Assembly: GCF_900547205.1 (NCBI RefSeq)
Contig: NZ_URFY01000017.1
Span: 1 to 64,000, forward strand
Reading direction: 5' to 3'
DNA length: 64,000 bases
Source: an uncultured Bacteroides sp.
GTDB lineage: Bacteria; Bacteroidota; Bacteroidia; Bacteroidales; Bacteroidaceae
The first letter of the stretch is position 1, and the number at the start of each line of letters is the position of its first letter. The notes beneath the pieces were generated by a model. It worked only from the letters and a program-made list of their open reading frames with translations. It did no database searches and had not been told where the DNA came from. Position numbers and translations under genes: made by a program. This document shows, one piece after another, positions 1 through 7,968 of this stretch.

Positions 1-90
1 GGGTGGGATGTAATAGAGTAGGTGTATAGGGGTGTCTTTATATTCTCATATAGATGTATCAATTAATGACTAAAAGGCATCTTCAGTTTA

Positions 91-504
91 TCATCTTTCT
101 ATCCAATTCTCAAGTTGGATATTAGACAAGTTCTTAAAATCCTTTAGATTCTCTGTAACCATAATCATGCCGTGAGATATAGCAGAACATCCTATGAGTA
201 AATCGAAATTATCCTCGGCAGGCGTTCCAGCCAAACGCAATCTGACTTTCTCGGTTGCAAATAAATCAAGTGCTCCAGTTATAGGTAAAACATGAATAGA
301 AGCAATGAATTTATCTAAGTTCATTTGGCGATCTTTTAACCCTTTCTTTCGCCCTAGTTCAGCGCCATATTTCAATTCAGCAACAGTTATCTCGGATATA
401 TAGCAGTCTTCTAGCCCTACGCTATCTATCATTTTATCCACGTTATATTTCCCACGTAGAAGATGGATACATATGTTTGTATCAAGCAAGAATTTCTTCG
501 CCAT
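91..504 (-). CDS. VapC-like PIN-domain toxin ribonuclease
   Basis: 137 aa, the usual length of a stand-alone PIN domain. The acidic pocket is visible: D8 in the N-terminal LLDTN motif, E43 in ITVAEL, and D98/D101 in the EDNFDLLIG segment, followed by VTENLKDF, where the last strand of the fold normally lies. Family knowledge: VapC toxins are metal-dependent endoribonucleases that cut tRNA or rRNA and are neutralised by the partner antitoxin. The start codon lies one base past the stop of the upstream gene at 506, so the two are surely co-transcribed and probably translationally coupled. The RNA target cannot be read from sequence. Confident in the PIN fold and toxin role. Confidence 0.87.
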   Translation of the reverse strand: MAKKFLLDTNICIHLLRGKYNVDKMIDSVGLEDCYISEITVAELKYGAELGRKKGLKDRQMNLDKFIASIHVLPITGALDLFATEKVRLRLAGTPAEDNFDLLIGCSAISHGMIMVTENLKDFKNLSNIQLENWIER

Positions 505-505
505 T

Positions 506-748
506 TTAGAAAGCTTCTATATCATTTTTGAATTTGCGAGATGTTCTGATTTCCTCCTCCAAATTATCATTATAGTCACTGTCTTTCCACACTCCATAGA
601 AATCACTAGCTGAAGTTGTTTTCACTTCTTCTTTGTGAAGTAAAGAGTTGCTCAATCGGGCAATTAGTTCTAATTTAGCTTCATTACTCAAGTCCTTCAA
701 CACATTCCAGTAACTGTTTGCATTCGGGAAATTTAAAGTATCATCCAT
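506..748 (-). CDS. Antitoxin partner of the VapC-like toxin
   Basis: A small acidic protein directly upstream of the PIN toxin in the usual antitoxin-first order. I place the start at 748 (80 aa, MDDTLNFPNAN) rather than the in-frame ATG at 760, because GGAGGT, a good ribosome binding site, lies just before 748 and would itself be coding if 760 were used. The N-terminal half (LSNEAKLELIARLSNSLL) looks like a short helical DNA-binding or dimerisation segment. The C-terminal half is charged and probably disordered, as expected for the part that wraps the toxin. I do not recognise a named antitoxin family. The role rests on position and size. Confidence 0.75.
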   Translation of the reverse strand: MDDTLNFPNANSYWNVLKDLSNEAKLELIARLSNSLLHKEEVKTTSASDFYGVWKDSDYNDNLEEEIRTSRKFKNDIEAF

Positions 749-771
749 ATTTACCTCCATTTTTTATATAA

Positions 772-803
772 CAAAGATACATCTTTCTATCCAACTATCC
801 AAA
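772..803 (-). promoter_or_regulatory. Promoter of the toxin-antitoxin pair
   Basis: On the minus strand TTTG (800-803) is followed after 20 nt by TATCTTTG (772-779), a full match to the Bacteroides -33/-7 promoter. Transcription would start near 768, leaving a leader of about 20 nt before the start at 748. Confidence 0.7.
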
Positions 804-1001
804 ATAATGCAAAGTCTAAATGGAAAGTTCATTCAATAATCAAAATCTCATAATTGATAAAGTCTTTTAGCAATTGATTTGTGAATCATTAATTGGTAAG
901 AATATTCACGCAGGATATCGGTCAATTTCCCTTTTTGTTCGAGCTTGTTTTTAAATCTTACTCTGATTATTAAGATGTTATCAACGGAATTTTCGAATTT
1001 T

Positions 1002-1151
1002 CTATTTACGATTCTTTAGCATTTTATCAACTTTTCTTCTTTCGTAATCCTCCATCAATTTATTCAAGTTTTCAACTTCTTTTTTCTTACTGTCATCTGC
1101 ATAGATTTCATTATCTCGCGATGACAATAATCTAAACTCATCATCATTTTT
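1002..1151 (-). pseudogene. Decayed coding fragment
   Basis: Read on the minus strand, this stretch is open for 49 codons with a charged composition (ends KLMEDYERRKVDKMLKNRK then stop). It has no start codon of its own, and an in-frame stop lies just upstream at 1152-1154 next to a run of seven A. It looks like the 3' end of a gene broken by a frameshift. The product is unknown. The rest of 804-1001 holds nothing I can support. Confidence 0.3.
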
Positions 1152-1197
1152 TTAATAACCCCTTTGAAGTATTTTAAACAAACGCTTGATATTTAAT

Positions 1198-1374
1198 TCA
1201 CGCATCTTTTTTCCGCAAAAAACAAATTTGTTTTTCCAATGTATGTATCTCTTCTTTTGTATAAATACTATCAACATATTGATTCAAGACCTCACAGTTT
1301 TGCGAGTTCGCATTTGGACATATGGAAAGCAGTATAAATACACAAATACAGATGAATGTGTTTTTTTCTTTCAT
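1198..1374 (-). CDS. Small secreted protein or truncated gene start
   Basis: 58 aa from the ATG at 1374, which begins MKEKNTF followed by a hydrophobic stretch and a likely signal-peptidase site after PNANSQ. The remainder is about 33 residues with one possible helix. A longer in-frame start at 1434 would put 20 residues before the signal peptide and is unlikely. Just past the stop, another frame carries MRELNIKRLFKILQRGY, and the fragment at 1002-1151 follows. The three pieces may be remnants of one secreted protein split by frameshifts. No family recognised. Confidence 0.35.
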   Translation of the reverse strand: MKEKNTFICICVFILLSICPNANSQNCEVLNQYVDSIYTKEEIHTLEKQICFLRKKDA

Positions 1375-1653
1375 GGTTGTTTTTTTAGTTCCAAAAATCA
1401 TCTTTATTGTAGTTCTGATACTAAGGTCACACAACTATTAATTAAAAATATGAGTTTACAGTATATTGATTAATGATGATACAAATATAGCAAATAGTAT
1501 CATATATTGGATATATTTTAATCATGAATATGATAAAAAAAGAATGTAGGTTTCGATTCTTAGTGAATAAGAGATTTAACAAACATATACTTGATATACA
1601 AGTGATAAAACCTCTCATTACTTATTCTACTCTTCATCCTTGTTTAACTGAAA

Positions 1654-2007
1654 TTCACATCCTTCACCTTTCTCTTGAAACACCTATGAATAAGGCGATT
1701 ACGGGTGAATGGGAATGTGCTTTTAAGGTATAAGTAACGGTTTCACCGCTTTCACCCTAGGCAGTTGATAGGCATTAACACTTGTTTTGCTGGATCTATA
1801 TATCCAGCACACAGCATCTATATGTCCAGCATTCAGCATCTATATTCCTATCAATCAGTTTATTAAAGCAATCGTCTTTTAGCCTGATTATTTGAATGAA
1901 AGGCAGTGAAAGAGGTGAACCTCGAAAACAAGCGTAAAAACAGGAAGGCCTTCACCCTGTATCTCCTTATTCATCAGTGTTTCAAGAAAAAGGTGAAAGG
2001 GTGAACC
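1654..2007. repeat. Palindromic element with ~115-bp imperfect inverted arms
   Basis: The plus strand at about 1654-1764 and the minus strand at about 2007-1890 align over roughly 110 nt. Shared blocks are CTTGAAACAC, ATGAATAAGG and GGGTGAA, then several TTCACC words. By eye the identity is around 70 percent. The centre holds nested repeats: TTGATAGG (1765-1772) inverted as CCTATCAA (1847-1854), the palindrome CTGGAT...ATCCAG (1790-1807), and repeated CAGCATCTATAT words. No protein is supported; the short open frames in both arms encode the same repeat. It resembles a MITE-like or REP-like element. Confidence 0.6.
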
Positions 2008-2092
2008 CGGGAAATAATCAATAGTAAGAATAGCTTTGAAATGGTTGATAAAACAGCCATTAGTACTTTCCGACAAGGATAAAATGAGTATA

Positions 2093-2180
2093 ATAACAAG
2101 CATTGTTACACTGCATAACAAGCATTGTTAACTGTGATAACAAGCATTGATAACTGTGGTAACAAGCATTGATAGCTGAG
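2093..2180. repeat. Tandem repeat, four 22-bp units
   Basis: Four head-to-tail units begin at 2093, 2115, 2137 and 2159, each starting ATAACAAGCATTG (the last GTAACAAGCATTG) and ending in a variable ACTGTG-like tail. Units differ at a few positions, mostly in the tail. No gene overlaps. Function is unknown; it could be a protein-binding iteron array or simple slippage product. Confidence 0.75.
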
Positions 2181-2779
2181 TATAATCATTTACGTACAGT
2201 TATGAATAAAAAGGGACTCGTCAGTAAATCATATTTTTATATATCTTCCATTTAGTCAGCCAGTTACAATGATTGTGTCTGTTTTATATGAGAAAGTAAG
2301 CATATTGGCTGCTGATTCCGATAGATAATATCAGATATAAAGAAAGATAAATCCTATTATTGTTTATGAGAGAAAATGTGATGTAAACAAAAAGAACCTT
2401 CATTGTATTGCTTTGTATAATAAGTAGTTATGGGGAAATATGACGATGACTAAGTTGTAATAAGATCATCCTATTCACTCAAAAAAGGTGTAGCATCTTT
2501 GTAGAAATCATTGCAGTGTTTGGATTCAAACCTCTCAATGTTTATTTTAAACCTCCCAAAGAAAAAACAACCTATTCCATACTGATTTGGTTGGAGATTG
2601 AGGGAGCAAGATGGAAACTTTATTCCAAGGGGAGAAGCAGGATGAATATGCTATGCGGAAAAATTATAAATAAGAAAGTCTACTCACTACTTTCATAATT
2701 CGGAAAAAAATGCGAAATTTGCAACGCTTTTCAAGTTTAGCAAGAAACTTACTAACACCTTTAAATAAAAATAAAGAAA
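2181..2779. other. Intergenic, no supported gene
   Basis: About 600 nt of AT-rich sequence upstream of pfp. A 60-codon open frame at 2516-2698 has no credible start signal or protein-like composition and I do not accept it. CATCTTTG near 2491 is one mismatch from a -7 box, but no -33 box is clear, so the pfp promoter is not pinned down. Confidence 0.4.
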
Positions 2780-4426
2780 ATGACTAAAAGTGCATTGCAA
2801 ATCGCAAGGGCTGCCTATCAGCCCAAACTTCCGAAAGCATTGGCATCAGGAGCTGTTAAAGCTGTAGCAGGAGCTGCTACTCAATCCGTGGCCGATCAGG
2901 AAGCTATCAAAGCATTATTCCCTAACACGTATGGTATGCCGTTAATTACATTCGAAGCCGGTGAAGCTGTGGCTCTTCCTGCCATGAATGTAGGCGTAAT
3001 CCTTTCCGGCGGACAGGCTCCGGGCGGACACAATGTAATTTCTGGTTTGTTCGACGGTATCAAGAAACTGAATCCCGAAAACAAACTGTATGGTTTCATC
3101 TTGGGCCCCGGCGGCTTGGTAGACCATAACTATATGGAACTGACTGCCGATATCATCGACGAATACCGTAACACAGGTGGTTTCGATATCATCGGTTCGG
3201 GACGTACGAAGCTGGAAGCTGAAAGCCAGTTCGAACAAGGACTCGAAATCATCAAGGAACTGGGCATCAAAGCGCTGGTTATCATCGGTGGTGACGACTC
3301 TAACACAAACGCTTGTGTATTGGCTGAATATTATGCTGCTAAGAATTACGGTGTACAGGTAATCGGTTGCCCGAAGACTATCGACGGTGACTTGAAGAAC
3401 GATATGATTGAAACATCATTCGGTTTCGACACTGCTTGTAAGACGTATGCCGAAGTAATCGGTAACATCCAACGTGACTGTAACTCTGCTCGCAAATACT
3501 GGCACTTCATCAAATTGATGGGTCGTTCGGCTTCTCACATCGCACTGGAATGTGCTTTGCAGGTACAGCCTAACGTATGTATTGTTTCTGAAGAAGTGGA
3601 AACAAAAGATATGTCTTTGGACGATGTAGTGACATACGTTGCCAAAGTGGTGGCAGAACGTGCTGCACAGGGAAACAACTTCGGTACAGTATTGATTCCC
3701 GAAGGTTTGGTAGAATTTATCCCTGCCATGAAACGTCTGATTGCTGAATTGAACGACTTCCTAGCTGCAAACGCCGAAGAGTTCTCTCAGATTAAGAAGT
3801 CTCACCAACGCGACTATATCATCCGCAAACTTTCTCCGGAAAACTCTGCTATCTATGCAAGCCTGCCGGAAGGTGTTGCCCGTCAGTTGACGCTGGATCG
3901 TGACCCGCACGGAAACGTACAGGTATCACTGATTGAAACAGAAAAGCTGTTGTCGGAAATGGTGGCTACTAAGTTGGCTGCTTGGAAGGAAGAAGGTAAG
4001 TATGTAGGTAAGTTTGCTGCACAGCACCACTTCTTCGGTTACGAAGGACGTTGCGCTGCTCCGTCAAACTTCGATGCTGACTACTGCTACTCTTTGGGAT
4101 ACACTGCATCTATGTTGATTGCCAACGGTAAGACTGGTTATATGTCTTCTGTACGCAACACAACTGCTCCTGCTGCCGAATGGATTGCAGGTGGTGTGCC
4201 TATCACAATGATGATGAACATGGAACGTCGCCACGGTGAAATGAAACCGGTAATCCAGAAAGCATTGGTGAAACTGGATGGTGCTCCATTTAAGACATTT
4301 GCTGCACAACGCGACCGTTGGGCTGTTGAAACGGATTATGTATATCCGGGTCCGATTCAGTACTTTGGTCCTACAGAAGTTTGCGACCAGGCAACTAAGA
4401 CTTTGCAGTTGGAACAAGCTAAATAA
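2780..4426 (+). CDS. pfp: Pyrophosphate-dependent 6-phosphofructokinase
   Basis: Cytosolic enzyme that phosphorylates fructose-6-phosphate using pyrophosphate, reversibly, in glycolysis. At 548 aa it is the long type of PPi-PFK. Visible motifs: GGQAPGGHN (77-85) in the substrate loop; GGDDS (170-174), where the second Asp replaces the Gly of ATP-dependent enzymes and marks PPi use; and PKTIDGDL (198-205) with catalytic D202 and D204. The start ATG is preceded by an A-rich leader, as is common in Bacteroides, with no strong Shine-Dalgarno site. It is transcribed alone: a repeat hairpin follows at 4479. Very confident in function. Confidence 0.95.
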   Translation: MTKSALQIARAAYQPKLPKALASGAVKAVAGAATQSVADQEAIKALFPNTYGMPLITFEAGEAVALPAMNVGVILSGGQAPGGHNVISGLFDGIKKLNPENKLYGFILGPGGLVDHNYMELTADIIDEYRNTGGFDIIGSGRTKLEAESQFEQGLEIIKELGIKALVIIGGDDSNTNACVLAEYYAAKNYGVQVIGCPKTIDGDLKNDMIETSFGFDTACKTYAEVIGNIQRDCNSARKYWHFIKLMGRSASHIALECALQVQPNVCIVSEEVETKDMSLDDVVTYVAKVVAERAAQGNNFGTVLIPEGLVEFIPAMKRLIAELNDFLAANAEEFSQIKKSHQRDYIIRKLSPENSAIYASLPEGVARQLTLDRDPHGNVQVSLIETEKLLSEMVATKLAAWKEEGKYVGKFAAQHHFFGYEGRCAAPSNFDADYCYSLGYTASMLIANGKTGYMSSVRNTTAPAAEWIAGGVPITMMMNMERRHGEMKPVIQKALVKLDGAPFKTFAAQRDRWAVETDYVYPGPIQYFGPTEVCDQATKTLQLEQAK

Positions 4427-4478
4427 GTGTACTTCCGGTAAACTGTGATAAGTAACAGTAACTGTGAAGGAGTATTTT

Positions 4479-4541
4479 GACGCGGATGACGCAGATAAAC
4501 GCGGATTTTTTGGAATCCGTGTCATCCGCGTAATCCGCGTC
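4479..4541. repeat. Palindromic intergenic repeat (CGCGGAT type), possible terminator
   Basis: GACGCGGAT words on the left and ATCCGCGTC words on the right form an imperfect 63-nt hairpin around a TTTTTT/GG centre. It lies 53 nt after pfp and 54 nt before the lysozyme gene. From memory, this word family recurs between genes in Bacteroides. It could end pfp transcription, although the T-run is in the loop rather than after the stem. Confidence 0.7.
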
Positions 4542-4595
4542 TAAAATATACCATATAGCTTTGCTAAACATCTTTAATAACTATCGTTTAAATTA

Positions 4596-5489
4596 ATGCC
4601 ATCACGCAACAATCCGATTTCCGCTGTACAGAAGAAAAGAACAGTTTCCGCTACAAAGAAAAAAGGAACATCATCTTCTTCCAAATCCCCCCGTACCCCG
4701 AAAAAGGTGCAGGCGAAGCAGGCCCATTCAATGCCTGTTTGGCTTCGCAATACTTTGGCGGTGATTATTGTCGGTTGTTTCTCTCTTATCTTTTATTATT
4801 TCTTTATCCGCCCTTATGCTTATCGGTGGAAACCTTGTCATGGCCGTAAGGACTACGGAGTTTGTATCCCCGTCGGATATGATATTCATGGCATTGATAT
4901 TTCTCATTACCAAGGCAGCATCGATTGGGGCAGGCTTATGCAGCATCAACAAGCGGCTACTCCTTTGCACTTTGTCTTTATGAAAGCAACGGAAGGTGGA
5001 GATCATGGTGACAGCACATTTACGGCTAACTTTGCCAATGCCCGTACTCATGGGTTTATCCGCGGTGCTTATCATTTTTATGTTCCAAGTACGGACGCAC
5101 TGAAACAGGCCGATTTCTTTATCCGTACAGTGAAATTGGATTCCGGTGACTTGCCTCCAGTTCTTGATGTGGAACTCACCGGACGCAAAGAAAAGAAAGA
5201 TTTGCAACAGGACATCAAGCGGTGGCTGGACCGTGTGGAGGCTCACTATGGAGTGAAACCTATCCTTTATACCTCTTATAAATTTAAAACCCGCTTTCTG
5301 GACGATTCTATTTTTAATACCTATCCTTATTGGATAGCGCACTATTATGTTGATTCGGTAAGGTATCGGGGTAAATGGGACTTCTGGCAACATACTGATG
5401 CCGGGAGTGTGCCCGGCATCAAGGAAGATGTAGACTTGAATGTATTCAATGGTACGTTGGAAGAGCTAAAGAAACTAACGATAAAATAA
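4596..5489 (+). CDS. GH25 muramidase (lysozyme), membrane-anchored
   Basis: 297 aa. Residues 1-46 are a Lys/Ser/Pro-rich cytosolic tail, and 50-71 form one membrane helix (NTLAVIIVGCFSLIFYYFF). The GH25 barrel begins near residue 97. GH25 signatures: HGIDISHYQG with D101, FMKATEGGD, GAYHFY and PPVLDVE with D191 and E193, then a terminal WQHTD...DVDLNVF. Family knowledge: GH25 enzymes cleave the beta-1,4 bond between MurNAc and GlcNAc. The long basic N-terminus before the anchor is unusual. It is probably an inner-membrane periplasmic enzyme in wall turnover. No phage genes are nearby, so an endolysin role is unlikely. Confidence 0.88.
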   Translation: MPSRNNPISAVQKKRTVSATKKKGTSSSSKSPRTPKKVQAKQAHSMPVWLRNTLAVIIVGCFSLIFYYFFIRPYAYRWKPCHGRKDYGVCIPVGYDIHGIDISHYQGSIDWGRLMQHQQAATPLHFVFMKATEGGDHGDSTFTANFANARTHGFIRGAYHFYVPSTDALKQADFFIRTVKLDSGDLPPVLDVELTGRKEKKDLQQDIKRWLDRVEAHYGVKPILYTSYKFKTRFLDDSIFNTYPYWIAHYYVDSVRYRGKWDFWQHTDAGSVPGIKEDVDLNVFNGTLEELKKLTIK

Positions 5490-5529
5490 CCGATACCCTT
5501 CCCTTAACTCTTATATCGTGAAGTCCATT

Positions 5530-6372
5530 TTATAAAATGAACTTCACTTCTGCCCAACGATTCTTCTCCTTATAATGTACGAAGGTCAGTCCGTTCTTCT
5601 CGGCTTCCTCGCGAATGATTGCAATATCTTCCACATAGAATCCGCTCATATAAAGTTCGGACCCCGGATGCATACAGGCAATGTATTGCTTCATGTCATT
5701 CAGCAGAATATTGCGGTTGATATTGGCGATAATCACATCGAAAGGACCTTTTCCGGCAAGGGAAGAGGCATCTCCCTGTGAAACGGAAATTTCATCTACA
5801 TGATTCAGTTCAATGTTTTCGATTGAGTTTCGTACGCACCATTCGTCAATGTCGATGGCAGTGCAGGGGCGTGCTCCGCGCATACGTGCGAGGATGGCAA
5901 GAATGGAAGTGCCGCAGCCCATGTCCAGCAATGATTTGTCTTTCAGTTCGCAGTCCAGTAATTCTTCGATGATAAGGCTGGTGGTTTCGTGGTGTCCTGT
6001 GCCGAATGCCATTTGCGGGTTGATGACAATGTCGTATTCCGCTTTCGGTACATCCTGATGGAAAGTGCTGTGAATAACGCATCGGTCGCCAATGATAATC
6101 GGTTGGAAGAAGTTCTTTTCCCATTCCTCGTTCCAGTCCTTGTCTTCTGCTTCTTCTATTGCATACTCTATGTGTGTCTCCGACAATGGAAATTCTGCCA
6201 GCATCTCTTTCAAAGCATTCTCGTCGAATAGCGCTTGTTGCACATAAGCTTGCAAACCTTGCTCGCATTCCACAAAACTTTCGAATCCTATTTCTCCTGC
6301 CAGAGCGGATAGCACGTCAGTCACTATCTCATCCTTGGGCGTCACTGTAAAGGTTACTTCTAAATATTTCAT
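5530..6372 (-). CDS. prmA: Ribosomal protein L11 methyltransferase
   Basis: 280 aa cytosolic SAM-dependent methyltransferase that modifies ribosomal protein L11. The N-terminal ~90 residues are the L11-recognition region. The catalytic domain has the PrmA-specific FGTGHHETT motif (123-131), the SAM loop LDMGCGTSILAI (149-160) and ANINRNILL in place of the NPPF-type motif. It converges with the lysozyme gene, stops 41 nt apart. A TACCTTTG -7 box at 6401-6408 lies about 29 nt upstream of the start. Confidence 0.92.
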   Translation of the reverse strand: MKYLEVTFTVTPKDEIVTDVLSALAGEIGFESFVECEQGLQAYVQQALFDENALKEMLAEFPLSETHIEYAIEEAEDKDWNEEWEKNFFQPIIIGDRCVIHSTFHQDVPKAEYDIVINPQMAFGTGHHETTSLIIEELLDCELKDKSLLDMGCGTSILAILARMRGARPCTAIDIDEWCVRNSIENIELNHVDEISVSQGDASSLAGKGPFDVIIANINRNILLNDMKQYIACMHPGSELYMSGFYVEDIAIIREEAEKNGLTFVHYKEKNRWAEVKFIL

Positions 6373-6400
6373 TTGTTACTGATTATCTGTTTAGAGGATG

Positions 6401-6408
6401 CAAAGGTA
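6401..6408 (-). promoter_or_regulatory. Putative -7 box of prmA
   Basis: The minus strand reads TACCTTTG, matching TAnnTTTG, 29 nt upstream of the prmA start. I see no convincing TTTG -33 box at the usual spacing, so this is a half-supported promoter. Confidence 0.45.
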
Positions 6409-6543
6409 TAAAAATCCGTTGGTTTTATTTGGCAAGCAGATTATTTAAATAATCTATCGATGCTTGTCTGCTACTTAACGCTACTTTTAGGGATTTCCCT
6501 ATTATCCTATGGGGAAAATCTCCCCCGAACAGCAAATCTCTTC

Positions 6544-6551
6544 GTTATCTT
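6544..6551 (+). promoter_or_regulatory. Putative -7 box of the secreted-protein/FadL operon
   Basis: The plus strand reads TATCTTTG 43 nt before the ATG at 6595. No TTTG is seen at the normal -33 distance. It is the best promoter candidate for the two-gene unit 6595-9609. Confidence 0.5.
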
Positions 6552-6594
6552 TGTAACGTGAATAAGTTTAAGTAATTATATAAACCGAGATGAT

Positions 6595-7938
6595 ATGAAA
6601 AAGATTGTTTATTTCTTGCTATTTGCCCTGTGCCTCCCGATAGGCTTGATGGCACAAAGCGTTGATGACGACCTTTACTTCGTACCTTCCAAAGACAAGC
6701 AGGAGAAGAAAGAAACTCCCGTGAAGAAGGAACCGAAGAAACAGGTGACGACAAACATCTATACTTCACCGGGTACTACAGTTGTGGTTCAGGACCGCAA
6801 AGGAAGAACACGGGATGTGGATGAATATAACCGCCGTTATGATGCACGTGAAAATGAGTTCGTAATGGATAATGATACCTTATATATTAAGGAGAAGTCT
6901 CAACCCGATTTGGATGGAGAATGGGTGACCGGTGAATTTGACGGTACGCAAGAGGACTACGAATATGCCGAACGCATTATCCGTTTCCGCAATCCGAGAT
7001 TCGCTATCAGTATCAGCAGTCCGCTGTATTGGGACGTAGTCTACGGTCCTAATTCTTGGGATTGGAATGTATACACTGATGGCCTGTATGCATATGCATT
7101 CCCTACATTCAGTAACCCGCTCTGGTGGAATTGGCGTTATAGCCCTTATAGCTGGGGATGGAACTATGGCTGGGGATGGAATCGTCCTTATTATAGCTGG
7201 GGATACTCTCCGGGTTATTGGGGCGGCTGGTATGGCGGCTACTGGGGTGGCTTCTATGGCGGCGGTGGCTACTGGGGACATCATCACCACTGGGGTAGTC
7301 CTAGCTGGGGCTGGGGCGGCGGTGGAAACCATTGGGCTCGCAACACCTATTATAATAACCGTCGTTCTAATTTCGGCAATAGCGGAGGAAGTGCCCGTCG
7401 CTCTTCTTACTCAACTAGCGGAGATAGAAGAATCGGCACAACTGTAGGAACGCGTCGTACGAATACGGGAAGTTCCAGTCAGTCTGCACGTCGTGGGACA
7501 ACAGGAACGTATAATTCTTCAAGAAGAACAGTAGGTACTCGTACTTCGGATTCAAGGGTAGGAACCAGTTCAGGAGCAAGTTCTACTCGCCGGGGCACTT
7601 ATACTCGTCCGAGCAGTACTCGCAGCAATACGACATACGATAGCAATCGTTCAAGTTCTTCTTCCCGCCGGACTTATGATTCATCAAGCAGGACGCGAAC
7701 TTCTTCGCCAACATATAATCGTGGAAATTCGTCAACAACTACACGCAGCTATACGCCGTCAAGTAGTAGTCGCCGTTCATCTTCAAGTTCTACTTATACC
7801 CCGAGTCGTTCATCCTCCGGTTCCAGTTATTCTCCGAGCCGTTCATCTTCATCATCCTCTCGGTCGAGTGGTTATTCAGGTGGCGGAAGTAGTTCCCGTT
7901 CCTCCGGTTCGTCTGGTGGAAGCAGCAGGAGAAGATAA
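6595..7938 (+). CDS. Secreted low-complexity W/G/Y- and S/R-rich protein
   Basis: 447 aa with a clear signal peptide (MKKIVYFLLFALCLPIGLMA then QS). Residues ~20-140 are charged and probably globular. Residues ~150-250 are dominated by Trp, Gly and Tyr (SPYSWGWNYGWGWN, then a four-His run near 226-229). From ~255 to the end it is almost pure Ser/Arg/Thr/Gly. No catalytic motif is visible. The aromatic-glycine block suggests an adhesive, polysaccharide-binding or membrane-surface segment; the basic tail could bind anionic polymers. It shares an operon with the barrel gene 30 nt downstream, so a cell-envelope job is likely. Similar proteins have been labelled 'vitellogenin II precursor' in Bacteroides genomes; that name carries no function. 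Confidence 0.7.
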   Translation: MKKIVYFLLFALCLPIGLMAQSVDDDLYFVPSKDKQEKKETPVKKEPKKQVTTNIYTSPGTTVVVQDRKGRTRDVDEYNRRYDARENEFVMDNDTLYIKEKSQPDLDGEWVTGEFDGTQEDYEYAERIIRFRNPRFAISISSPLYWDVVYGPNSWDWNVYTDGLYAYAFPTFSNPLWWNWRYSPYSWGWNYGWGWNRPYYSWGYSPGYWGGWYGGYWGGFYGGGGYWGHHHHWGSPSWGWGGGGNHWARNTYYNNRRSNFGNSGGSARRSSYSTSGDRRIGTTVGTRRTNTGSSSQSARRGTTGTYNSSRRTVGTRTSDSRVGTSSGASSTRRGTYTRPSSTRSNTTYDSNRSSSSSRRTYDSSSRTRTSSPTYNRGNSSTTTRSYTPSSSSRRSSSSSTYTPSRSSSGSSYSPSRSSSSSSRSSGYSGGGSSSRSSGSSGGSSRRR

Positions 7939-7968
7939 TAGGGTTGGTTGTATTAAAAAGATATATGT

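Noticed and set aside
1765..2180. Repeats near 2 kb considered as a CRISPR array
   Set aside because: Units are adjacent without unique spacers, the copies are imperfect, and there are no cas genes.
2516..2698. 60-codon frame upstream of pfp
   Set aside because: No ribosome binding site or recognisable composition; probably chance in AT-rich DNA.
4728..5393. 221-codon minus-strand frame opposite the GH25 gene
   Set aside because: It is fully antisense to a gene with all catalytic motifs and has no protein-like features of its own.
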